A stretch of 64,000 nt of DNA from Antedon mediterranea (Eukaryota > Echinodermata > Crinoidea > Comatulida > Antedonidae). The DNA lies in contig NC_092678.1 in the NCBI RefSeq assembly GCF_964355755.1, forward strand, positions 3,482,922 to 3,546,921, given 5' to 3'. The position numbers and the translations under genes are program-made. Numbering within the stretch: position 1 is the first letter of the stretch; every line of letters starts with the position of its first letter. The notes below the pieces were generated by a model. It was not told the DNA's origin. It was given only the letters and a program-made list of their open reading frames with translations, and searched no databases. Shown one piece after another: positions 49,305-61,923 of this stretch.

Positions 49305-50241
49305 CATCAACTGGTTACATCATACACTAAATTACGTAGCCTTATATATACTGTTGGTAAATTGTTTTCCTTAATTGACATTGCATACGTATGGCAGTTT
49401 GTATTTGCATAAGATACATGTATGATTTTTCATTACCATAATTACCAGTGACTAGGCTACAACATGTGTCCTTGTTTAGCCACCGTTAAATAAGGAAGAG
49501 TGAATCTTCCTTTCATAAGGGTGTTGAATGCTTAAATTGTATCTGGGCACATTAACGTGAGTGGGGTGCCAAATTGAGGTTAAAGAGAAGTAAAGTATAC
49601 TGTAATGTAAGTAGTATTTGTGCGAAATTATATCACATTGTTCGACAAGTACTGTGTATGATAAGAAGACATTTAACCCAGGAACTAATGGGTAAGTATT
49701 GTAATCACAATCGAATGAAACTGCCAATTGATTATGTTCTGATCCACCCACGTTACCCTGTGCCCCATTTCCATCCTGGTTTTCACGAAATGGAATATAT
49801 TCCCGGTTGCATAACAACATTCCAGCTACGTGTATACACTAGGCATACTCGTTGACCCAAATACACAGCGTGTGAACTGTATCACCGGATCCTGCTTTCA
49901 CAATTTCTTCCTCAAACAATTTATCCCTGGAGATTTTCCAAACGTATTGAAAAATAATTTGTCATGTATGCTAAAATTGGTTTTTCTGTTGCCTGTTTTT
50001 GTTTTTACTGTCCCATAATTATTTTGATTTTAATTATGATCGTACATTTTGTGGAGAGCGGCAGATTTCATCCTGACAACACACAAAATGATATATTTGA
50101 CAATACACACAATGCAATATTAATAATGTTTTTATTTGTATCAATATCTTACTTAGTTTATTTACTGGTAAAGTATTTCAATTCTTTAAATAATCTTTAC
50201 TAGGAGGCAACGATTCATACAGAATGTTTGTTTTTGATGAC

Positions 50242-50247
50242 TTTATT
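50242..50247 (-). promoter_or_regulatory. Polyadenylation signal of the 274-aa Kazal gene
   Basis: AATAAA on the minus strand 30 bases after the TGA at 50277, a good position for the 3' end of this gene. Confidence 0.65.
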
Positions 50248-50276
50248 TAAAATTGTACAAGTACAAAATATATCGT

Positions 50277-52832
50277 TCAATGATTTCTGTAAAAGAAATC
50301 ATAATCAACTAGATTTGCTTTCATGTATTTATCACGAATTCTTAACCTTTTACATTTCTTCCGCTTCTTTCTTAATCCTAACACCACGTGACAGTCTCCT
50401 TTGTATGCTATGTGTAAGTTGTTGTTGAAGAAACATTTTGCTTGTTGGAATGCGCACATGTTTGGAAATGTAGTAAAGTATAACCCGTTTGTCGCACATA
50501 TGACGTTATTGTAATCGGTACAAGCTAAGTTGCATAACAGTGCTGGTTCTGAAATAGAAACATCAATAAATATTGATAATCATAATGATATTGAACTATT
50601 GTGTAATTGTATAAGTTACTGTTGCTGTTATTATTATTAGTCTTGATATTCGTATTGATATTATTATTATTACTGATACTTATTTTTATTTATTATATAG
50701 GCTTATGCCTAGTGATTGATATTTATTAGTGATTCCGTTTATTGATAATGTTAGTGATATCGTACTTATATTTCCATTATGTGGTGTGATGCGGTATCCT
50801 TGCTATTTCTTTAAAGATGTATTGTCCCCCAAAAACATGATTAATTATTAAGATTAATTAAATCAGACTCTGAATAGGTTATTTTGTAGTTTTAATAAAG
50901 TTAATCCCTTCCGTAAAAATTAAAAGAAAAATGTTTTCTTTTTTGAACTGACAAAATAAATGGTAAAATTCAACCAAAAAACCATTGGCTGGCAGCCAAT
51001 TTGATTATTATTATTATTACATTTTTTCAGGTAAATAATTGTTTTTCGGTTCAATTTTTTTTCAAAGTGGATAACTATTATGTGACATTAAAATGGCATA
51101 TGGCATAACAAACACAAATTAAATTTTTTCAAGGGGGCAATATATCTGTAAGAAACCAATACAAATACAATTTTATAAAATATAAATATATCAAATTGCA
51201 GGTGTCCCTTACTGATTGGGCCATCGAGAAGAAGTTCAAGGATTTTGTAAAATATTTGACGATCTAATTATAAATATCAAAGATTCAGGAAACGTACCAC
51301 AAAACCTGCTACTGTTTTCGGTACTATTTTCGTACGCAATAATGTATTAATTACTAATTCACAAGTAATTCAAGGAAGTCACCTTTGAATTGTTATCTTG
51401 TTGAAACTATATAACTTCCTGTTTAGGCCACTGCTATGAAATTTTATACCAAATCATAATTATTTTTGAAAATTGTTGTCACGAATGGTATGAATTGTTA
51501 TTTTTTAAAAGTTCAAGTAACTTTAGTTCAGTAGTTATGATTTATATTTATTATACCGTCTTGTGAAAATATACAGTTTCCCGTGTAGGCAACTCGCAAT
51601 GTGTAGTCGTGCGTAATACAGGCCACCACTCGTAGTACGCAAGCGGATGAATACGTTACTCCATCAACTCCACAAACAGGTGCTGATTCCAGTGGACACT
51701 CTTCCAGACATGCTTCGGTCGTGGGACCTGGGAATACTAGGATAATATGATATATAGATTTACCATAAAAATACAAATAGTTTATAAGCAAATAGGTTGT
51801 ATGATTTTGGTGAACAATTTTGTATGATTTTGATGAACAATTTTTGTTTTCTCACAAGGAAATATGATATCACTGTAAAGTGTGTTTTTGTGTGTATGAT
51901 GTAATTTAAAATACGAAATATAATAAAATAGTTACCTGGTGGTACTAGTTCAGTAGGAGGAGGCAGAGGTGGAGAAGTGACTGGTCTGGAGCCTAGTCCT
52001 GGTCGAGCACCACCACGAGATGGGGGTCGTAATGGTGGTTTCATAGGTCCCCACGGTCTTGAAGGAAAGCGTGATGGTTTATCTTCCCTTGACTCTGATT
52101 CTTCTTCCGATGATGAAGATTCAGTTTCCTTAGTGTCATACGACAATCCGGGATACGACGAATATCGTCCCCATGATGAATAATCACTAAAATCGTCATC
52201 ATTTTCTTCACTATCACACAATCTTAATATATCTAAAACTATAGTTGTAAAATAAATTATTATATAAATGTATATACAAAATATATACGTACGTTGAAGC
52301 TTCTTTACAGTGACACAGTGTTATTGAAACGTGTTTTTATAATGCTATACTTTAATTCAATTCAATTGTAGCACGTTATACTAGTAGGGAATTGTGTCAG
52401 TAGGCCCTATACCCTAGTAAAATTTGATAAACATTATGCATTAAGATTTATTATCTAGTAATCCATCCCCAAGATAAAGTTTATAGGTTATGGAATTTTT
52501 CAGTAATTCTGTTATTATTGTGAACTTTATTTTGACCTTCATGTGTACATTCCAGGCCACTGATTGGTTACCGAAATTCACTTTACACACCCATCATCAC
52601 CACTTATCTGACTTTTTTGGCACAACCTTTAAATAGTTTGGTAGGTGACTTAAACACGTGACTATAACGTCACATAATTGTCGATTGGAATAATTTCAAT
52701 TTTTTAAATTTTTTAATGTGATTTATTTTTAATTAAGCAAAACTTACTTGATCGTCTTCTGCGTGTTTCGATTTCTGGTAGTATTACAGAACATATCAAG
52801 AACAAGATCAACACTTTTCCAGAGTTTTCCAT
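50277..52832 (-). CDS. Secreted two-Kazal protein with acidic and Pro-rich linker (274 aa model)
   Basis: Four exons: 52832-52748, 52232-51936, 51727-51557 and 50548-50277, all phase 1, 274 residues. Exon 1: signal peptide (MENSGKVLILFLICSVILP) then a basic ETRRRRS. Exon 2: acidic (SEENDDDFSDYSS; SSSSEEESESRED), then Pro/Arg-rich. Exon 3: a canonical short-spaced Kazal domain (CLEECPLESAPVCGVDG, P1 Leu). Exon 4: a degenerate Kazal-like domain (CNLACTDYNNVICATNG...CHVV) that keeps the Cys order but lacks the usual C-G-T-D-G, then a very basic tail (LRKKRKKCKRLRIR). If exon 3 were not spliced, it would reach its own TGA shortly after the Kazal domain, so a shorter isoform is possible. The acceptor before the ATG (tgttgtag) and a donor at about 52925 suggest a close non-coding first exon. 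Confidence 0.8.
50800..51190. repeat. Dispersed repeat shared with 60.48-60.79 kb and part of 17.4 kb
   Basis: ACCATTGGCTGGCAGCCAAT, acattttttcaggtaaataa and ataactattatgtgacatta here match a similar ordered set at 60635-60720. The part with ttttaataaagttaatccc also resembles 17470-17490. It lies in the last intron region of the 274-aa Kazal gene. Class unknown. Confidence 0.5.
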
Positions 52833-52934
52833 TTTCTACAACATTCAAGACTTGTGCAGCAGATCCGAGGTCTTCGCAATTGCTGCCAAAATTATCAACG
52901 AAATAGATGTGAAGAAAACTCACCACCAAGATCA

Positions 52935-54650
52935 GGGACTGATCGCTGTATGAATTACTAAGAGCACAATTCCTAAAGGCATCCTCAGCAGCAAAACGTC
53001 AGAATATTTTATCATACGAGCATATTAAAAGACCATATAATACTGTGCATAAACAAGATTAATCTTCTTATGAATAAGTGATCAAAAGCAACAGTACAAT
53101 AAATTGTAGCACTTGTTGATCCGAAGTGCCCAAAAGCAGCAGTAGGACTAGTTAAAGATCTTCAAACATCAAACTGGAAACGAGCAAAAGAATGAAGTCA
53201 ACTTTCAGATGATTCAAATGTATGATGTAATGTGTTAATGCAAGTTGGATTTGTTGAAATGCGTAGTTCAATCATTCAGATGTTACGATATTGTCACTGT
53301 CATACTTCCTATGCCTTTTCCTTCTCCAGATCTCACTGCTTGGTGGTGATTTACTCGAAAATGTATTGTAATTAATGGGAGTTTTTAGAATTCTATGACC
53401 TTATTTATTAACTATTATTACTCATTTGAGTTTAATACAAGTTGATCGCAATTTAACATTCTATAAAGTTAATCGTGAATGCAAGTTTAAAATAACTAAA
53501 TTATAGTCGTATAACGTGAGAGCGATAAATTAATTACGTCTTAATCCAATTCATGCTAAAATCTTGTACTTATGGCTCAAGTTTCAACAGTATTTCATTT
53601 CAGAGAATGTAGGTTTTAAAGAACATTATTTGTCAACATCCCATGTGGCTTCTGCTATTGCATTAGCAACAGTATTAACGATGTTGTATTCAGTGGGTAT
53701 CCCAAAGCGTAGGCTTGTAGAAATCGTAGATATTTCAAAACCATGTTCCTTCCTTCCTTAGTGACCTGATTTTATGTTTCTGGTTCGCTAGACAGAAATT
53801 CAGCACAATGTACAAGCAATTACCGTATTTGTGGTTTCAAACAAATGTATCAAAGCAGTTAAAGTTGCCTAGTAGCAAAACAAAACTTTTAAATGTTCAC
53901 GAGAAAGAAGGACACAGGAAATGAAGAAAAGATATAAATAACATTACTCGTTGAACGGAAATATATAAATGACTGTTGTAGACGAAGGCTCCAGTGTACT
54001 TATAATGTGATAAGGAAACTATAATTGAATACCTTAAACACACACTTTTGTAAAAAACAGTATTTTTTTTAACATTTCTTAAAGTTATTTTATTATAAAT
54101 GTATATCAATATCATATCTAATAGTATAGCCCGAAAAAAAAAGAACTGTTAGTTTGTTGAACTTTGATTATACGTGTTCTACTTTCATGTTGAAATTGAA
54201 CTGTAATCCTCTATTTCTTGTAAGGTATTTATATTCAATCCGGGTGTTAAAAGCAGGTCATAGACGAGTATAACACATTACATGCGATATACAAATTATT
54301 GTTGTATTTACTATTATGACATTTCAGAAATATGTAGAAAATATTAAACACAAAAAGTTTATTTCACTTTTTGAATAATCTTTGTATTACCTAAGTTATT
54401 AGGTTCGTGTCAAATGGGGAAAACAAGTGGGCCAATCCTGAGTAATTATATAATCCTTGAATTAAAAATAACGCATTAGTTATCAATTAATTACCAACCA
54501 CCCTCTTCATCGTGTTAAATGAGTCAGGGATTTTCATTCAGTGACGTCATAACGTTCAGAAAAATAATTACAATCAGAATTAATTATTTTATCGAGTATT
54601 TTAAACATCTATACATTGTATATACATTAAGTAAAATAGGTCCTGAAATA
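52935..54650. other. Intergenic stretch, nothing recognised
   Basis: AT-rich sequence between two Kazal genes. No domain, signal peptide or clear repeat seen on either strand. Confidence 0.45.
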
Positions 54651-54651
54651 G

Positions 54652-57600
54652 TTACTGTAAGTCTTCAATTTCGGACTTTAAGAATGCAAGTTCTTTCAAA
54701 ATGTTAGATAGTGCTTCGGTTAGTTCGCTAGCCAAGAGAGTCAACCTGTCGATAGTGTTATTGAGTTCGTTAATCTCTTCAGGTACTGCTTCTGTTAGAT
54801 CACCTACAGTTGTTTTAGGAGGGCAGAATGTGTTTTCTGGGCAGTCGTCTTCTTCTGTGGGTGTGGGTGTGGGTGTGATTGTTACTTCAGGAGTTAAGGT
54901 GACTACAGATAAGGTAGTTAAAGAGGCAGTGGGTTTGGTTGTTTTACTTTCTGATTCGGTTTGTTGGAAGTCTGTCTTTACAGTTGTTGGGTTAAACGTT
55001 GTCGACTGGGTTGTTGGTGGTATTTGCGATTTCTTTGGTTTCTTTGTACACTTTCCTGTGTATGCTACAGTTACATCTGTTCTCAGTAAGCATGACTTTC
55101 GTCTTAGCCCACAAGCAGAATTGTAAGTTACTCCATCACTTCCACATACTCGGTCCGCTTTTTTAGGGATTGGGCATTTTTCGCCGCAATCTTTGGCTAA
55201 AAATTGGAAATAGTAATTATTAAGTTTTTTATCTCTCAGTGTTTCAATTGTTACCCTTTGAGCATACTTAGTTGAGACTTTGCAGTTATGAATTTCCTGG
55301 CCTTGTGGAAAACTAAAAATGAACTATTAACTTACGTGTAGGCCGGAGCGTAGTGGTTTTGGTTGCTTCAGATGTAGGCTTTTCTTCTGTCGTTTTATCG
55401 GAACTTGCTGGTGTAAATGTTGGCATCGGCGATGTGATTTTATTGTTGTCGTCTGCTGGACTTTCAGACGTAGGTTCAGTAGGTTCAGTGGTCGGTTCAA
55501 CCCCTGAAGTTGATATGGGTTCACCAGCAGTCGTTGGAGATGATGTTGGTTCCTGGTCGGTTTGTTCCTGTTTCGTTGGATCCGGATTAGTTAGTTCCTG
55601 GTTAGTTGGATCTACTGAGTCTAGATTGATTGGATCCGGATTAGCTGAATCCTGATTATTTGGATCCTGATTGGTTGGATTCACTGTGTCTTCCTGTTCG
55701 TTTTCTTTACTCTCTGATTCAGAATCATCGTTGTCATCTGGTGCATTGGTTGATCTAACCACTGGTCGTACCTTAAGGCATCTTCCTTTATGCACCACTG
55801 CGACGTTTCTATTCGCTTCGCATGCACGTTTTCTCAGTAAACATTCAGATTGGTACGTTTCTCCATCAGTACCACACACTCGATCTCGTTTCTGTGGTTT
55901 TGGACATTTCCTTTTACATTTTGGTTTACCTATACGCAAAAAGGAAAAAGCCCAAAATATATATTAGTAGATCAAACAGTATAAAACAGTAAGATACTGC
56001 TTATAGTTTTTCGATTATGTCGGACTACTGAAACATTTCCTTTATATTGCATGGTCTATCTGAAGTTACACTTCTAATGTATATATTTCTTAACATTGTT
56101 GTCAATATAAATTCTCTTTATTTTAAAGAATATTTCAAACGTCATTTCTGGAATAGTTTCTGAATAGTTTATTTTTAGAACTTGCTATAATATGGTTTAA
56201 CCCAATCATCAGTATGTTAGTAATGGTGCATGGTCTATCTGAAGTTATACTTCCAATAAATATATTTTTTTAACATTGTTGTTAATAAAATTCTCTTAAA
56301 TTAAACGTAATTCTGAGAATAGTTTTTGAGTATTTTCAAAACTCGCCATTACGGTTTAACCCAAACATCATTATGTTAGTTAATCTATTGTTAGTTAGTT
56401 AGCCTTATTTCTGTAAATGTATAAAAAGACTATATTAATTGAGTGAAGAGACCGAAAGACTCCACGTTAATAGAGATAGTTTGTCAAGGTTCATGAGGTC
56501 ACAATTTGCACTTAATTGAGGCCATGTTTAATTGTAGTTGAATTGTTTCCAAATTGCTAATTTGTGACAAAGCATTTCTTAATTTTATAAATATCTATGT
56601 AGCTAGGATGTAAACCACCAGGCCCAGATACATTCATGTTCAGGTTCACATCCGTTCGACGATATGAATATTAATAACTAAATAATAAATATAATAAATA
56701 AGTATGCATAATTATAGTAGATATATATATATAACTCTAACTTATTACAGTACTTTTCGAGTAGGCCTCGATTTTTTTTAGCGTCACACGAATATGTTCG
56801 TACATGCAATGGTAAAGGATTATTTTTAATCAGTACTGTATTTTAACAATGGAAACTCCAAACTGAAATCACAATATTGAAATAATAATATATTATTATA
56901 TTTATTTTCAGAAATGCGAATTGCAGTACTGTTTTAATATTTTACGATCAAATGGAAGGAAACTGTTTTAGCAACAACCTGTAGCTCTCGTGAAGGTAAG
57001 GATGTGTCTTTTATCGTACTGTTTGATATATTTTATTTACTATGTTTCATGGTGTTAATTTAAGCAACCAAGATTTCGTACAAATAATGGTGACCCTAGG
57101 CCTAGAGTTTCCTTTGTTTTTTTTTAGTTGGCTTACTTTTAATCGGTTCTTTTCGGCCTGATGGGGTTCCCCTTGGGCCTACGATTTCATAATTTCTAAA
57201 CTTCAATGGTTGCCTTTCTATATCGTTAATACATCTGCCTCGGTATTCAATAATCAAACGGACACCTTTCAGACAGCTGAGTCTCCGCAGAAAGCAAGCA
57301 GAGATGTACGTTTGTCCGTTTTTGGCGCAGACAAAATCGGCTACAGTCGGTTGAGGGCACTGTTCACAATCATCTTGACATTAAATATATCAATGTTTAG
57401 TGATTATTGTTATACTATAATTATATAATAAGATAAGATATTTCGGTAGTAGGAATTTAGTCAATACAATCAAAATATTCCAATATTCTTTTAAGTGTTC
57501 ATCATTAGGCCTACATTATAATAAAACAAATAATTACCGTCGGAGCCTTCTCTTTCATCCGGACGTACGATTGTTGGGGTGACTGGTAATCCAATTTCGT

Positions 57601-59533
57601 TCCCATCTGGTTGTTCTCTCTCGGTCACTGGAAGTGGAGACGGAGGAGGACGCCGTTGCGGTAATAACCTGGGTGGCGTTGTTTCTGGCTGTTGTAATTT
57701 ACAGGACCCTTTGTGAACCGGGAAAATATCTAGTTCTGTCCGACATGCCTTTCTTTTTAGCTGACATTTTGAAGGATACGTTTTACCATCGCTGCCGCAA
57801 ACCTGCTGCGAAACATCGGACTGTTTTGAACATACTTTGCATCTTGTCGGACGGCCTATAATAAGCATATAGTCAGTGTTGGTGAATAATATTATTACAT
57901 GTTTCTTAATATTATGCATTATTGGAAATAAGAATACAGTTTTCTGAGATGAGATAAAATAAAGTAAAATTTAAGGTGAATGTGCTACTGTACTGATATT
58001 TTAAAATAATGTAAAATGCATTTTTAAAATGATTTATTTAAAAAAATATTTGTTCTTATTGTCTGCTATGTTCACTAGTTTGAGTACCGTAATTAATAAT
58101 GTGTATACGTATGATTGCATGTACAGTACTACTCACTTCCTTCCTGGTCATTGTCCTCATCTACTTCACTTGTGGCATCTTGGATCGATGGTGTTAAGAG
58201 CTCTCTTAAGTTGTTCAAACCACCAGTTATGTTATCATTAGCATCCTGTTGTTCACTTGAACTTGAACTCAAAGTAGTATCCTCTTCTGATTCTTTCCGT
58301 CCTTCATTTTCCTCCGGGCTTACCGTGGTCTCATCTAATATGTTCGAGGGTGTGACTGAATCAAAACACTTTCCACTGTAGGCTACAGTTATATTACTTC
58401 CTTTTACACAAGCTTTCCTCTTTAGGATGCATTTTGATGGGTAGGTTTTCCCGTCGCTACCGCATACTTGCCGGCCTAAGGATTTTGGTATAGTGCACTT
58501 TACACACTTTCCTCCTATTACAAAAAATTGTCAACATAACATTTTTTGGGTAAAATCTGTAACTTTTTATATATAAGTTATATTTTAAACAAATTGGTTT
58601 TTTATGTAATAATACATAAAATGTTTGTCGATTTGTCAAGTTACCGTACCTTCTGTGGGTGCTTTTGTTGTGTCCTGAAGATCTGAAAGACTTTCGGGAG
58701 AGGTGTTTCCTAAAGACACCGACGTAACTGGTGGTGTATCGATCGTTGTGTTAACTGGAGTTGTTCGCTCTGGTGTCTGGGTGGTAGTAGCTCTTAATAC
58801 TCGTTCACATTTACCCTTGTAAGCAAGTTTAACATTCTTTTCCTGTAGACAAGCTTTTCGATTTAATACACACTCTGATGAGTATGTTTTACCGTCTGTT
58901 CCACATACCTTTTCGTCGGGACTGGGCTTAGAACACTCGGGACACGAATCTAATTTAAATTACCAATAAATTAAACTTAACAATAGGCCAAATCATTTCT
59001 CGTATTATATACAATAATTTAAGCAAATAATAATGATCTAGTTGTTATTTTGTTGGAAGGATTTTACGTTTGTTTGAGTGAATAACTCATAAATTATAGT
59101 TGAGGGCAGTATTGCCTAATACTATGGAACAATCATAATCATATTAGAATAATACACTTTTTGTTTTTGTAATAATAGTATTACAAAAGTAAGTAAAATA
59201 CCTTTTGCTGCTAAAGTCTCTCTACACAATGCAAAGACTACGATGAATACAATAATGCAGGTTTTATTTGTATTTCTGTGAATAAAATACGGTTAATTAG
59301 AATACTTTCGTAGATCGTTTATTAATTTATTTTTAAATATCAAGAAAAGGCAAACATTGAAAGTTAATAGAAGTATTTTCTGCTGAGTTTCCTAAAATGC
59401 TTTAAAAATTGAAAGTCTAGAGATATCTTCAGGTTGAGTTACATTTGCAATTTTTGCTATTAAACTTACAAATGTTTTAGTGGCCTAATTTTCAAATGTT
59501 ATTAATATTAGTTACCTACCTTATCATTTTCAT
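54652..59533 (-). CDS. Secreted six-Kazal protein with C-terminal coiled coil (819 aa model)
   Basis: Eight exons: 59533-59520, 59275-59202, 58949-58650, 58514-58137, 57855-57538, 57373-57137, 55929-55336 and 55196-54652. The total is 2,460 nt, or 819 residues. The signal peptide is split by an intron: MKMIR, then [17 protein letters not shown]. Six Kazal domains follow, one per exon, each with a Thr/Ser/Pro/Glu-rich linker: [18 protein letters not shown] (P1 Lys), [19 protein letters not shown] (Ile), [19 protein letters not shown] (Lys), [18 protein letters not shown] (Gln, degenerate), [19 protein letters not shown] (Lys), [19 protein letters not shown] (Ile). After the last domain come a Thr-rich linker with [17 protein letters not shown] and about 45 residues with leucine heptads ([20 protein letters not shown]), predicting a coiled coil, then TAA. 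The join from exon 6 to 7 uses AAAA/GTAAGC; if unused, exon 6 reads to a stop at about 57103, giving a shorter four-Kazal form. Lys at three P1 sites would suit trypsin-like targets (family knowledge). Confidence 0.78.
56049..56390. repeat. Direct duplication, 179 bp apart (intronic)
   Basis: GCATGGTCTATCTGAAGTTA begins at 56049 and again at 56228. The copies match over most of about 165 bases with small indels. In an intron of the six-Kazal gene. Confidence 0.75.
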
Positions 59534-59593
59534 CTCGTCTTCCAATAAAACCAGTGAGTGATGAAATAAATGGATGTAGGCCTACTCATACCA

Positions 59594-59601
59594 TATTTAT
59601 A
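59594..59601 (-). promoter_or_regulatory. TATA box of the six-Kazal gene
   Basis: TATAAATA on the minus strand, about 60 bases before the ATG at 59533. This leaves about 30 bases of 5' leader after a normal start site. Confidence 0.55.
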
Positions 59602-61304
59602 TGAGTCGATGCTGTTCCCCTGGTGAAACGACTTCATTTGAGACTGGACCGGTTGTCCGAGTGTGTGCTTGGAGGTTAAAGTGTACCTAAGAGGCAAAAA
59701 TGAAATACCCATTGTGTTAGATACAGAGTACAGCACACACTAGTTGACCATTAATGGAACAGAAAATAAAATAGTTAAGTTTATTCAATTTTAACTGTAT
59801 TTTACATGTATTTGCTTCTCTTTCTTTGATGTTTTTTTCACGCTACTGCTCTAGCCCGCTACGTCCCATTAGGACTACTCAATCAGAAGCTAAAGCAAGC
59901 AGCAGTTATAATAATAATAATAATAATATTTATTCGGCAAAAGTTCATAAAGTACATTTTACAATTCATCTTGCCAGGAGCAAGTAATAGGCATGAGCCC
60001 AAACAGAAAACTGCTCTTACTCCATCATTACTTATAAAATACAAAAATAACAAAACTAAGTAGCACAAATTAAGTCAAAATAAAACTTCACACCTCTCAC
60101 TTGATCTCACAAACTCATTAAAGGATGATGGACAGAGGCCATGCATTATTTTAAAACCTAATGTGAGTCTATACACTTTAAATATATCTTCAATACTTAA
60201 AATATTTAGGGTCTTTAACCTATATAAATATGAAGTGTCCCAATTTCCTTCTTGTAATAATATAGTTATAGTTCTAAGGACAGACAGTTTTGTGAAAATG
60301 GAAACTCCACTATGATTTATTGATTCCAGCTGCTACAGTAGACCCAAAAAACGTCTGGGAAAGAGTCTATTAGGACATGTCATGCTAAAATTACAAATGC
60401 CTAAGCATTTCTGGTATATTCACTGTCAGATATTCATTGAATTATTATCGAAACAGTCCATTAAAGTTTGTGTTTGTAATAGGATACTTCACAATTGAAA
60501 TATCTAGGGTGATGAAGTGACCCCCAGATTTGACCTTAGCAATAAAATTAACTAAAGTGACAGAAATTGAGTATTCACTTCTGTAACAAAAAAATAATAT
60601 TTATTCACATATAAAAAAAGAAAAGAAACCCAAAAACCATTGTCTGACAGACAATTTAAGTATTTGTTGCTTTAAATTACATTTTTTCAGGTAAAATAAC
60701 TATTATGTGACAATAAAATGACACATTCAAAAACATTTGAAATAAAAAATATTTTTCAATAAGCGAGCAGCGTTTTTTGTAAGAAATATTTCTTGTTTTA
60801 TCATAGAAATGTAAATTACTATTTATATACTATTGCACTATTTAAATTAATATTGCAGTAGTCTGATTTTATTATTTTAAATATATCATTTCTTGTTTAG
60901 TCTCTTTTATCGTAATCTCGTTTTGAAGGAAGCTTGCTTCTTAACTTCATTATAGAAACAGTAATGTATTCATCGTAAATCAACCCTATAAATATGCCAA
61001 AAAATGTACTATACTTTATCCACCAGAGGTTGGAATCACATGTTGGCAAAGTTAGTTACATACTTGTACACAATTAATTCCCATTCGTCATTTAAATATT
61101 TCGGTATATTCACAACCGTTTATTGAACCGATAAATATTATAATCATTTTGAACTTAATTTCTGTTCTAGAAGCTTTGAATTAGATTATTCCACACTCTA
61201 TAGGGATTTCCGTTCTGGTTCATATGACAAGCATAGTTTTCCTTTCATGTTGTGCTCCTTCATTGTAAGAGAAATGCTGTTTCAAGTGCAATTGAGAATT
61301 ACTT

Positions 61305-61306
<2 letters not shown>

Positions 61307-61344
<38 letters not shown>
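61307..61344. repeat. (TA)n microsatellite
   Basis: About nineteen uninterrupted AT dinucleotides. Confidence 0.9.
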
Positions 61345-61347
<3 letters not shown>

Positions 61348-61516
61348 AGTTATTGTATTTATCCACCGAATACCGCCCTCTATTTGAAATATATATGACT
61401 TTTTGTAGACACTGTGCTAAAACTCATTACATTGATATCTGTAACAAAATAGGACACTAAAATTGATGTTTGGACACAGTTGGCTTCTTATTAATTTGCA
61501 TACATGTCATTATTAT

Positions 61517-61923
61517 CAAAGAACTTATAACACAAGAATCTCCTGTTCTTCAATTTGCATTCAAAACACAGTATCGGAAGTACCGGGTTAAAAGGTCAAA
61601 CTGGGCGACGCCATTTCACAGCATGGAGCAGCTCCCCCTCCAAACTAGGAAGTCAATTACTCTACCCCCTAGAGTATTAGCAGATCCCCTCTATGATTTT
61701 GACTTTCTAATTTGATGCGGGCGCCCTACTCCTCATTCAATTACTCTAACCCCCTAGAGCATTAGCAGATCCCCTCTATGATTTTGACTTTCTAATTTGA
61801 TGCGGGCGCCCTACTCCATGGCTCACAATGGCGCCACCCATAGCTCTATTCTATCCCACAATGCCTTTCGAAATTGTTACGCGCTTCGGACGAACAGGAG
61901 ATTCTTGTGTTATAAGTTTTTTG
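61517..61923. mobile_element. MITE with 7-bp target duplication and internal duplication
   Basis: The inverted ends share a 26-base perfect core: AACTTATAACACAAGAATCT followed by CCTGTT from 61522, and its reverse complement ending near 61918. With two mismatches the match reaches the outer CAAA/TTTG. TTATTAT lies directly outside both ends (61510-61516 and 61924-61930). Inside, an 84-bp unit containing CCCCCTAGAG, GATTTTGACTTTC and GATGCGGGCGCCCTACTCC occurs twice in tandem (about 61653 and 61737). No transposase frame. The 7-bp duplication and termini would fit a non-autonomous DNA transposon whose superfamily I cannot name. Confidence 0.8.

Larger units (their letters stand above)
48115..50235. 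other. Intergenic stretch with SINE and tandem duplication
   Basis: No gene seen. It holds an (AAT)n run (48302-48345), a tRNA-derived SINE (48429-48640) and a duplicated 115-bp segment (48992-49304). A TATAAAAG on the minus strand at 48814-48807 could serve the 192-aa Kazal gene, but I found no matching donor. Confidence 0.45.

Noticed and set aside
52744-52929. 61-codon frame over the signal exon of the 274-aa gene
   Set aside because: The frame one base over (MENSGKVLILFL...) gives a proper signal peptide and a phase 1 donor, so this one is a shadow.
57100-57373. Exon 6 as the true end of one gene, with a second gene starting near 56-57 kb
   Set aside because: The donor at 57137 makes the exon 237 nt with phase 1 at both ends and joins cleanly to 55929. 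I found no signal-peptide exon on the minus strand between 56.0 and 57.1 kb.
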